Assembly: GCA_018398815.1 (NCBI GenBank)
Contig: CM031616.1
Location: 24,788,971-24,852,970, forward strand
Direction of reading: 5' to 3'
Source of the DNA: Conus ventricosus
Taxonomy: Eukaryota > Mollusca > Gastropoda > Neogastropoda > Conidae
Length of the DNA stretch: 64,000 nucleotides
The first letter of the stretch is position 1. Every line of letters starts with the position of its first letter. A program made the translations under genes and the position numbers. The notes below the pieces were generated by a model. That model had not been told where the DNA came from and did not search any database. It saw nothing but the letters and a program-made list of their open reading frames with translations. This document shows positions 21,831-31,674 of this stretch, in pieces.

Positions 21831-22409
21831 CAATTTTCTTGGTCTTCAATCAAACTGGAGTGTTCAATAAACTATGGAACATATTACAAACCACACAGGG
21901 GGTTCCTAAAAAAAGACCCGAAGCCATCAACGGTCGTTAATAACTCTTTTATTTTCTATACTTCAACATGGGAGAGCTAGAAAAAGACTGGTCACTATAC
22001 GTGGATGCAAAAAACTCCAAAACAAATAACGCGATCTTCAACATTCTCCCCACCTTGGAGTCTCTGTAAAGTCAGTTCTGTAGAGACTCCAACAATAATA
22101 ATCTTAACAATAATTGACCTTTTCTTTGAAAACACAGTTCACAGTCCCAACTGCGAAGGAGAGTTGAAGACCCATCTTGATGAGGTTTCTTTTACATATT
22201 TATAGTCCCATCAATGAAAATGTATCAATTCAAAGTTATGTTCAGCATATTAGTTCAAAGTTATATTAGTGCACATGTACCAAACAATTAAATTCACATT
22301 AAATCTGATACTCTGTTCAGCATGGGGGAAGGGGCAGGAAATGGGAGGGATGGAGAAGGGAACAGGGAAGGGGGAATGAAAACAAGCTGTCAAATGTGTG
22401 TATGAAAGT

Positions 22410-22853
22410 TTATAGATTCAATTTCACTGGTCTTTTGACCTGACGTCCATATCTTGTCACCGAGTCATTGTTTTCAACTGATGAGTCAGAACACAAGTTT
22501 TCTTCACTGTTCATGTTCTCTGTGCTTTGACCGGTAACCTCTGCATCAGGTTCAGGACAAACAATGTCTGATAGCACATGAACAGGTGGTTGAGCATCTG
22601 GTGTGGGTCTCCTATCCTCAGCCTTCCATGGAAGAGACACCACATATCTGTCTTTAGAGAACTGAACCTTTTTGTTGAAATCCTCCAACACCGGATCAAC
22701 TACTGGAGGCTCTTTGTCACATATGCCAACTGATTCCAAGTCCCAAAAATTATTCAAACTGGACTCTGAAATCTCCATGCAAAACAATTGATGAGAAATA
22801 CCAACTTTGTCAGAGACATCTTTGGTTCCAGGCAAAGGACCAACAAAATCCAA
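22410..22853 (-). pseudogene. BEL/Pao pol remnant across a large internal deletion
   Basis: The frame passes from the segment at the start of the RT region straight into an acidic stretch and the short basic C-terminus normally found at the end of integrase. The enzyme domains between them are absent. This is a clean internal deletion rather than scattered decay. Confidence 0.65.
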
Positions 22854-23500
22854 CCAAACACTGACCGCTGAGCCACCAGACCCTCAGACAAGAACACCAT
22901 GTCAGGTGTTATCAGCTTCCAGTTGGCATCAAGACCCACAAGAATATCCACCTTTACTTCACCACCTTCATGAACATCAACAAACTCAATGTTTTTGCCA
23001 AACGATGCCAGCACATTTTGAGGGATAGCTGGACGGTACATGGGAGCACAAATAGTAAGAATCTCAGTAGCCTTCACAGACACATTTCCTTCAGACACCT
23101 GTAAATTTACCTGGTACACATTCCTCTGTTCAGCATTGCTGATTTGATCATTGCCAAAGGCAGCATAAGATAGACTTTGAGACCCAACCCACTCAGGCTG
23201 AATTCTGTTCACTAGATCACTTGAAATTAAGTTTTATCAGACCCAGTGTCAAACAAGACGACAGCTTCAGTGATTCCACACTTTCCATGCACTGAAACAC
23301 GGGCAGTTTGTAACAAAACATGGGAAGAAGTCTTTTCAGAGATAGTGTTCACACTTGACAGATTTGCATTAACATTTGACACAACTGTGTTAGATGTGGG
23401 TGTGGTTGTACTAGACTGTACTGCACTGACATCAGTGTTGCCACTAGAGGGGAAATTTTGCTTGGAACACACAGCAGAGCATGGTGTTTTCCCTTGCATT
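22754..23500 (-). pseudogene. BEL/Pao aspartic protease region
   Basis: Contains a retropepsin-like start with VLFDTGSDKT (catalytic Asp-Thr-Gly) near 23230, followed by a domain ending in a GLDANWKLI-type block. The two parts are in different frames. Confidence 0.7.
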
Positions 23501-25131
23501 TAGTACATTTTGCACAGCATTTTTTGTAATTGTGTCCCTTTGCTGCGGACAGACAACGAAAGCATGCACCTACACGCCGTAAAACATCTTTTCGGTCCCC
23601 CACTGGTGCCTTGGTAATGCCATAACAACGTTCCAGTGTGTGGCCATGACGCTGACACAGTTCACAGGTTAGACGAGCAGCCCCAGCTGTGTACAAAGAT
23701 ACTGCAGTAGCTACCGGAACAAACTTGTCAAACACTGAACTGCTCACACCATCTCTCAGAAAGGTTTGAGAACGCTCACTACGTTCTATTTCCCGCTGCA
23801 GAAAATCTAACAGAAACCGTAAGTCGCTCTCATGCTGAGCACCGTCTCTTGCCCACTCCATGCGCAGCTCAGAAGGAAGGCGAGACAGAATGAGTGGCGT
23901 CAAAACAACTCCATACTGCCGTCCTGAAATACCCAATGACTCAAGACTGCGAACATGTGCCTGTAAATCATCAAATATTTTCCACAGAACTGAAACTGAA
24001 GGTTGACGAGGTACATTTATAGCAAGCAACGCCTCAATGTGTGCAAAGATAATATGTTCAGGACGGCCAAAACCGTTTTCTCAAAATATCACAAGCAGCT
24101 CTGTAGTCGATGGTTCTGCCTAACGTCCTCCGGCCTGTACAACAGGACATATTGGGACATTTATTTTTGCTTTAGATGAAAGTAGTCATTGGGACCGCAG
24201 AGCGGTCGTCTGAAGGTAGTTCGGCTGCAGTTGATGTTTCCAAGGCCATCGTCAGGGCCACCGGGCGGCCGTCTTCATGCCGAGTGGCGACGGTCCTGTG
24301 CCGCGTGAGGCCGACTCGGGAGACGTACAGGCACAAGTCGCCGAGCCGCTGCACGTATAGGTCCATGCCCACTCTGCGCCCAATGAGGAACGTACCCACC
24401 CTCCCCCCCCCCAAAGGGAGAGCCCTGCTAGGATGTGCAGGCCACTGGGTAGTTCGCAGAGTGGCAGCGCCTCGTCGCCAAGTGTCACGCCGCCTCGAGA
24501 GCCGTCCCCCGACGACACAGGCTAGTCCCGTCGTCACTCGTAGTGCGAGGAAGGAAATCTGTGCCGCCCGACGTAGTTAGCAGCAGTCAAAGACAACCCT
24601 TGTACAGCTGCTTTGGCTTCCCTTTGAGGAGCGACAAAAGATATGAAAATTTTGTTATGTTAGGTAATTCACTAGCATCCACAACTGCCTGAAACTGCTC
24701 CCAAAAAGAGGTCCAAGTAGTGACATCTCCTGTGAAAATAGGTAATTCCAATTTGGGCAACTTTGCCTCCACATTTGCAGTAGACGCAACACCAGAATCA
24801 GAACCTTTTGATGAATGGGACCCATAACCACAATCACCAGTAGATTTACTGTTACGTACTGCAAGTAACTTTGCAGCTTGCATTTTCACAATAATCAGCT
24901 GCTTCTGCAATGTCACTGTTGAGTTCCGAAAGTTCGATTTCAAGCTCGACCGCTGACTGAGCTTCACCTAAAATTCGAAGCCTGCTGTCAAATTCTTCAA
25001 TAGCGTCAGCAATTTCAACAGTGTTAACATCAATATTCTCACAAAGTTCGGCCAATCTTTTGCTACAACGATTAACCCAACCACGGGCCGCTACACATGC
25101 TCGGACAGCAGACTTCAATGGATCAGACGAC
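23349..25131 (-). pseudogene. BEL/Pao Gag, interrupted
   Basis: Starts MSSDPLKSAVRACVA (ATG at about 25131). It contains the Gag core LELPIFTGDVTTWTSFWEQF, later Gag parts, and zinc knuckles (CELCQRHGHTLERC; CFRCLSAAKGHNYKKC). It is split by the GC-rich segment at 24170-24590. A frameshift also lies near 24900. Confidence 0.75.
24170..24590. other. GC-rich segment of unknown origin inside BEL Gag
   Basis: About 420 bp of clearly higher GC than the AT-rich surroundings, placed between two collinear Gag blocks. Both strands are open for over 120 codons (24176-24580 plus, 24172-24537 minus), as expected from GC richness alone. No family recognised and no terminal repeats or TSD found. Confidence 0.5.
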
Positions 25132-25771
25132 ATGTTCGTACCAACAACGACGATCGAAACAATGAATGAAAAAAAAACCAATAAATATTTCCTGGGACCG
25201 TTAGCCGAATACACAAAATAGCAGCAGTTAACAGACACCTTTTCCCGGGTTTCAGCACCAAAATATGTTCAATAAACTATGGAACATATTACAAACCACA
25301 CAGGGGGTTCGTAAAAAAGACCCGAAGCCATCAACGGTCGTTAATAACTCTTTTATTTTCTATACTTCAACATGGGAGAGCTAGAAAAAGACTGGTCACT
25401 ATACGTGGATGCAAAAACATCCAAAACAAATTTTATTAACGCGATCTTCAACATGGAGAAAAGTTCTAGACTAACTGGCAAATATGTGACAACTGGCTAA
25501 TATACAGACAGCTCTGTGTACCATTGGTGCTGTGGTGCAATCTGCTGATAACATGCACGTACGCCATCTGCGGGAAAAAAATTACATTATCTAGACTTGT
25601 CAAATCGGCCTCAACATGATAGCGTGGTCGAGGAGAGTCTCCCGCTTGTAAGAAACGAAGAACTACATCAATTTATCAGCAAGTAACTACTACTAACCTG
25701 TTCCTATATTGGTCTAGAGGGGTTTTTCGTTATTTCAAGGGTTTCCGGGCATTGCCGGTAAAATGTCATAC

Positions 25772-26080
25772 CCCGACTACGAGAGAAGAAACTACCAATA
25801 CTTACCTTCTGAGTTGTTTTTGATAGAAAGTCTCTAACCCAACCAAGTACATTGCCTACTATTCCATAAGAGTCCAATTTCTTTAGTAGCCTTTCATGTG
25901 GTTGGGAGTCGAACGCTTTTCTAAAATCTAAATACAATACAACTATATTCTCTCCTTTATCTATCTCCTTTGTAAAGTCTTCCATCACTTCCAGGAGTTG
26001 AGTCACACTCGTTTTTGAGTGAACCAGTATTTTAGGAAGAAGAAGAAGAAGAAGATCTGTTTTTATGAAATAGGCCTACA
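25772..26080 (-). mobile_element. CR1-like LINE, middle part of RT
   Basis: Encodes VTQLLEVMEDFTKEIDKGEN, IVVLYLDFRKAFDS (catalytic Asp) and HERLLKKLDSYGIVGNVLGW. It directly precedes the block at 20405-21433 in the original element, and the hAT insertion follows on its right. Confidence 0.8.
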
Positions 26081-26175
26081 CAGAGGTTCCGTTAGACCGG
26101 CATATGCCGGTTTTTACCGGTAAATATTTGCCTTGTACCGAAAAAAAAAAAAGCCGCCGGTACCGTGTACCGGCA

Positions 26176-27355
26176 CAGGGTTGTACATCCTTAGCAGTAT
26201 CTATAGGACAAATGTCCTGGACCACCCTGAAGTAATAGGACATTTGTCCTCTTCATATCAAAATCAATCGGACATTTTGAACACAAGCCAGATTGAGTGT
26301 ATATTAAGTTTTATGCACACAAAAATGGTATTACAAAAGCTGACTATATTCCTAGAGTGGGAAGCCATGTTTGGTAAACATACTATTACTAGTCCACACA
26401 CACACAGTCACACACACAGAGGCAGTGTCTTTCCTAAATCACTATTCATTGCTAATGCTAGTATTCAAGTACAATATTGATTCATTTGGAGTCGTCTTTT
26501 TGGTTGAAGAGCATTCTTTTCCTTTTCTCTCCCCACTTTTCTGTCACCCTGAACACCCATTCTGATTCCCCCTTGACATCACTTGGTCCTTCCATTTGCA
26601 CCCTCATCAGCATGGCCTGGTTTTCTGCTGTCAGTCTGTTCCTTTGACTTGTCAAAATCAAATTCTGAGTGCTGAACCCTCTTTCTACATCAGCTGTATG
26701 GACGGGCAGGGTGATGGCAAGCTGGGCCAGTTTCTTGAGGTTGGTGAACTCCAGCTGGTGGTAGCGGGCAATGAGCTGCCAGAGTGTCAAGGTGCTGTCC
26801 CTGGGGTACATCTGCTCCTTGACTGTTTTCTTGAGATTCCTTTCCAGTCTCCGCTTCAGCAACATGTGCCTACATGGCCTACAACACGTAACAAGTACAA
26901 GGCTTATCGCTCTTTAGCCGCTTTACGCTAAAAATAACCCTGACACAAGCTGGCTGCGAGCTCTCAGCTGCGAGCCGTGTACCTCGCTAGCTCAGCCTCT
27001 GCGAGTCAGGGAGGCAGAGTTGCAAGCCAACGAACTAAAAATAGACCGCCACGGCTCGCCACTAAGCTTAGTGCCAGTGGCACACGGGACTAGTAATAGG
27101 CCTAGTGATTCACTGGGCAGTGGGCTTACACTAAAGTTACAGACTGGAGTTCTGTACGACGGTCGGACTCAAATAATTATGCGGGCTTGATATAAACGGC
27201 CGGTGCCATGTCCGTGAGCATCGGAAAGCTATCGGACAGTGACCGCGTTTTCGGCAAAGTAATGGGACATTTGTCCTCTTCACTGCCAGTTATATCAGAC
27301 ATTTTGCATGTGCAATCGGTCTATGTCCGATGTCCGACGTGGATGTACAACCCTG
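26176..27355 (-). mobile_element. hAT-like element C nested in A, 6-bp TSD
   Basis: Perfect 15-bp terminal inverted repeats CAGGGTTGTACATCC / GGATGTACAACCCTG, flanked by ccggca at 26170-26175 and 27356-27361. It carries the transposase C-terminal segment at 26482-26865. The remainder of the transposase is missing. Confidence 0.88.
26482..26865 (-). pseudogene. hAT transposase C-terminal dimerisation domain
   Basis: Contains LAQLAITLPVHTADVERGFS followed by NLILTSQRNRLTAENQAMLM, the hallmark of the hAT C-terminal dimerisation region found in ZNF862-like transposases. There is no catalytic core upstream, so this is an internally deleted copy. Confidence 0.85.
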
Positions 27356-27724
27356 CCGGCAGAACATCTGAGCGCTTTGACTCTCCTCTATCCCTGCACT
27401 GTCTGTCTCTCCGCCTGTCAGCGGGTGAGCGGGGATGGCAGGCAGGAAATAAGCCATGCCATGCCGACAACAATACATCTGACATCACTCCTCTTCCCCC
27501 TTCCTTTCAGTCCCAGGACCTTTGCCCCCCTTTTTTTTTCAATGGACAGCGCTGATTACTACAGCACTCGGTCGCGTCAAAATGGACGTTCCATTTTTCT
27601 TTGAGAACCCCAGGCATTACCCAGTTTTCAATTGACTGTCGCTGTTTTCAACATCACTTTGAGTAACTGCATGGTTCGATGACGAACACTGACGGAATTC
27701 TTTCGCACGTGTGGATAGGTAAGT

Positions 27725-27770
27725 GAGAAGTTTGTTAAGTTTGTTTGTTTGTTTGTTTGTTTGTTTTTCT
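27725..27770. repeat. (GTTT)n tract
   Basis: Tetranucleotide microsatellite within hAT element A. Confidence 0.8.
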
Positions 27771-28101
27771 TTCAAGTTACGTTTTGGTTGGTTGGTTTGG
27801 TTTTGTTTTGTTTTGCTTTTTGTTTTCATTTATGATTTTTTTGCATGTTACTCTCTCCGTCGACTTTTCTGTTGAGTTCAGTTGACTGAAGGCGCCGCTG
27901 TCACTGACAAGCCTGTTACGTGCTATCCGTGCCGGTAGGCCGCTCGCTATCGCCCGTTCGCGTGACCCAGAATCGCGGTTGAGTGTGTAGTGCATGGCAG
28001 GCAGCCAAGCGTGGTACCGGCTGATTTAAGACTTGTACCGGAAATTTTTGTTGTTGTCGGTACCAAGTACCGGCAAAGTCTATAGTCTAGCGGAACCTCT
28101 G

Positions 28102-28330
28102 CCTACATGTTGGCACTCAGCATAGGCCTATAATTTATTTTCTGTCATAAAACTCATTATATAGGCCTATATTTAACAACAGCCTCCCTCATAAATGATT
28201 CTAAAATTTTAAATATAATGCATGTTAAACTCACTGGTCTATAATTCCCTGGGTCTGTTCTCGTACCATTTAAAAAAATATTTACTGTAACTGTAGCAGT
28301 TCTATCTATAGTATCATATCATCCATTCAA
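28102..28330 (-). mobile_element. CR1-like LINE, 5' part of RT
   Basis: Encodes NGTRTDPGNYRPVSLTCIIF and KILESFMREA on the minus strand, the RT block that precedes the segment at 25772-26080. The hAT A insertion separates them. Confidence 0.75.
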
Positions 28331-28899
28331 CAGATTTAGTAAAAAGTATATAAATCTGTAGTGATCAGCTATTTCATAACAAATGATAATCTCTGATGTT
28401 GCTGTTATTGATATGAAAGACGCCTTCTTTCACCCCACAAAAATGTAATGAGGGAAAAACAATAACAACAACAAAAACTGTTTACACTCACCTACACACG
28501 TGTGAAACAAACGACTGCAGCTCGTAAAATGTACCGGAAGTGCGCAATTTTGCCTTTATCTTGGTCAGAGGACAAAGTTAGCTTCCGGAAGTTACAAAGA
28601 TACAGAGATTTACACATCCTTTTGCCTGACTCTATACAAATTTTGGTCCTGGACACACTATGTCAGTACATGAAAACGTCAATATGTGACAGATTTGTAA
28701 TCCACTCATGCAGTTTATGTGTGTGAGCCAGCATACTGCTCATATAATCTATGTAGGCCCGCTTTTTTTAGGGGTGGTAGGATCGATGATGGGGCAGAAA
28801 AAAACCAACAACCTTGTTTTGAATAAGTCAGTTCCAGGTATGGGATCCTGGATTTTTGTAGAATTTTTAGACCTCATGTCAACTTTGGATTGAACACTT

Positions 28900-29300
28900 C
28901 GCGGGACTAATGCAGGAGCATGAACACTTCTTTATTGATGGCAAACAACCCCCCTAAGTGGAAGACCTTCAACTTAAAAATGATCCATTCTGTAAGTCTC
29001 AAGGATTTCAAAACTGTTTTAAGGGCACGTTTATATATTCTGTTTAAATGTTTCATTGAATTTACGCTGGCTGAGATAAACAGAGCCGAGCAATAGTTGG
29101 TTGAATATAGTGTATATGCATTAAGAATAATTTTCTGGCATGAAAGTTCAAAAGTGTTTGATTGTGCATAACTGATATATTCGTCTGGATACTGTTTTGC
29201 ATGTTTTATTGTGAGCAGTCCGTGAAAGATTATTGTCTTTCCAATTCTGAGCTATTTTATATGTTGCCATCTTTGACGGGCTGATGTGAGTAAGACTTTA
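28900..29300 (-). mobile_element. LINE ORF2 C-terminal fragment
   Basis: A continuous stretch reads NYCSALFISASVNSMKHLNR, IYKRALKTVLKSLRLTEWII and VFHLGGLFAINKEVFM. This is typical of the region after the RT thumb in CR1/Jockey-group LINEs. It is short and decayed elsewhere. Confidence 0.6.
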
Positions 29301-31466
29301 GTCTCAGTGATATGTGATTCACCCTGCGCCATTCACTGAAGACGTCAAAAAAGACTTTTGTAATGATGTATACACAGAATTTAGGTTAGAGCAGTTTGTG
29401 TGAATCGTGGTGTCATCATAAAATGTTCACAAGATTCTTCGTTGTAAAAGAGGGAGATCGTTTACATAGATAGGAAATGGGAGAGGACCTAAAGCTGAGT
29501 ACTCAATATCTAACAAGTAATAAATTAGATGCTGAAGAATTAAGACAGAAAGGGATATTTGAAGATCTGCTGACATCAGTTAAGAAAAGAATGCAGCAGA
29601 ACTCATTCGCATGATGAATTCCTTTACAGTTTCTTGGGAGAGAGAATGAGAATAAAATTGAGAGATGGGGGTGGTGGGATAAAATGAGAGGAAAGGGGGC
29701 CATACAAGCAAATGGCGTCAGATTACTTGGTCTGAGTAGCAGAAGCTAGAGTAAATTCGTCTGTTTCAGCAATTTTTTTTTGTCAGCGAAGTAAAGCTCC
29801 TTGTAAAGATGTCTAGCATACCTTTGGCCTTATTCGTAGTATGATCCTTATGAGTCTTATAGCTTAGGTCACTGGTGGTATGCACTCTAGACCTAAGTAT
29901 TCTGAGCTCGTGGAGCACTCTAGTTTGTGGCCAAAGAACCTTGGCACAACACATTACTTTTGTTGGACCTGCACAGGCTGCAGCTCATGCAGATTATATG
30001 CATTTAAGTTCGGCCATATGGCCAGCGTGCTACTATCTCAAGATGAGGTAAATGCTAGGTCAGCTTACTGGTTGTAATGATAATCTCTCCTCTTTCTGAC
30101 ATGTCAACAATAATTATCCTTTTTCGAGACTGAGGCCAGAGACCAGGGCTTATCTCATTGCTGGAGGTGAAGAGACTGGTGGCTGGCTTGCATGTTTGAT
30201 CGTAAGTCTCAATGGCATGATGCACATTGTTTCTATTAGGATTCTGCTGTTATACACTGGCAGCAGTAAATTAGAGGTTAAGGAAAGGGCAGCATGTCCC
30301 TTACATTGTCAACCGTGCATTTGGGTTGATCAAGTCAGTTGATGGCAGACACCACAGAAACAAAACTCAAGCACACCTTGTCCTATGTTCGATTTATTTT
30401 CTTATTCGAGAGAACATTACCGGACTGCCATTGCAGAGAATTTCTTCCAGACCTCCAACATTTAAATCTGAATGTCAGAAACACAGTTAGACTGTTCCTC
30501 TTATGTTAGATGTAAGAGCTGCAGTATCTGCCACAGTCCAAACCTCACCTCTCCAGTAAGAGTACTCTGGGACTTCTGAACGGCCTTGATGGGGCCCAGC
30601 AGAGAAAGCTTAAGCAATTATCTAAGTTTGATTGATCGTGGATAATATTGCGTATATTTTTGCCAGCTAAAATCTTAGCTAATGCCAGTTTCACTGAGGC
30701 ATGCTTAAGATTTAAAATGCCTTCACCAGCATCTGTTCTGAAATTTTCATCAGAAAAAAGGAAAACCACCACCACCACTATGACCACAACATAACAACAA
30801 TATCGACGGCGCCAACAACAATGAAAAGACTAGAACTGTACACACAATGTAAAAGGAAGAAAGAAAGAAAGATAAATAGAAGAAAAAAAAAAGAAAGAAA
30901 GAAGACAAGCAACAACACTCTTTGATCGTGACATAAAAATTTGGAGGATATAATTTCACACATATATTTTGAATGTAAACACTTGATATTGTTACATGGA
31001 TGAAACTATGCATTTCTTCTTATAATCATATTTGTTTTATGTGATGTTTAATCGAAAATAAGTACCAAAAAAAAAAAAGAGAAGAAAAATATATAGAAAG
31101 CTTACTGCCTAGTTTTAGGAAGTGTATAGCCCAAGGCTTGGGGTGGGGATGGGGGCGCTTTCGAACTGTTCAAGAACTAATGATTAATCAATCTCTCCAA
31201 GGCAAAAAGAATGCATGATCTTCATTGCTATTTAAGAACATAACTTTTCATGAAAATATTAGACTGTGAATCGGCATTTTTGGCATTTTGGAAGCCTTTT
31301 GTTTGGAAAATATGAATCACTAAACAGCTAGTTTCTCAAATGGATTTCTTTGTAACCACAACAACTTCAGCCAACCGGCTTTCTGGAAATTTCTCCATCC
31401 TGAGATCGCGGGCACGCAGATTCGAAGAGCTGTGCATCGGGCGTCTAAATAATATATTTTATTGAC
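29301..31466. other. Intergenic upstream of FKBP
   Basis: No gene recognised. Weak LINE-like stretches may continue on the minus strand to about 29700. The last ~100 bases before 31467 are presumably the FKBP 5' UTR and promoter, but no TATA box or other promoter element is convincing. Confidence 0.4.
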
Positions 31467-31674
31467 ATGGAAGAAACACAGGAAGGTCCGAAAGATGTTA
31501 CCATCGCAAAAGATGGTGGCATCCTTCTCGAAATGCTGAGACCGGGAGAGGGAGAAGATACACCTTGTCCAGGCGATCGAGTCACAGTGCATTACGTTGG
31601 GACTTTACAAGATGGGACGGTCTTCGACAGCAGTCGAGACCGAAACGAGCCGTTCCAGTTCACGATTGGAAAAG
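31467..31674 (+). CDS. FKBP4: FKBP exon 1 (FK1, first part)
   Basis: Encodes [18 protein letters not shown] through to FQFTIGKG. It includes [19 protein letters not shown] with the Tyr, Phe-Asp and Arg residues of the isomerase pocket. The donor GTTGAG is at 31675, phase 1. Confidence 0.93.

Larger units (their letters stand above)
21861..25453 (-). mobile_element. BEL/Pao-type LTR retrotransposon, pol-deleted
   Basis: LTRs at 21861-22043 (183 bp) and 25266-25453 (188 bp) begin TGTTCAATAAAC and end TTCAACA. A 5-bp TSD, tggag, lies at 21856-21860 and 25454-25458. On the minus strand a primer-binding-site-like tggtgctgaaaccc follows the 5' LTR, and a purine-rich tract precedes the 3' LTR. Gag and the protease region are recognisable. 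Most of RT, RNase H and integrase is missing, so the copy is defective and non-autonomous. Confidence 0.85.
21434..25771. mobile_element. TA-flanked inserted element splitting the CR1 RT
   Basis: Imperfect inverted termini (TATGACGTTTTAACCGG on the left, matched by CCGGTAAAATGTCATA on the right) flank a ~4.3-kb block. Removing it and one TA puts the two halves of CR1 RT coding sequence side by side. The TA duplication suggests a Tc1/mariner-type non-autonomous element. It contains a C-run, a minisatellite and a BEL/Pao element inserted later. Confidence 0.6.
26081..28101. mobile_element. hAT-like element A, 6-bp TSD
   Basis: Termini CAGAGGTTCCG / CGGAACCTCTG are bracketed by cctaca at 26075-26080 and 28102-28107. 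Subterminal CCGGTAC motifs recur near both ends. A second hAT is nested inside. No transposase of its own was recognised in the remaining ~835 bp. Confidence 0.8.

Noticed and set aside
24176..24580. Arg-rich ORF of 134 codons in the GC-rich block
   Set aside because: Open frames occur on both strands here as expected for high GC; no recognisable domain or start context. Kept only as an unexplained segment.
26041..26056. (AGA)n tract as a retroposon tail
   Set aside because: Too short, and no TSD could be found on its flanks.
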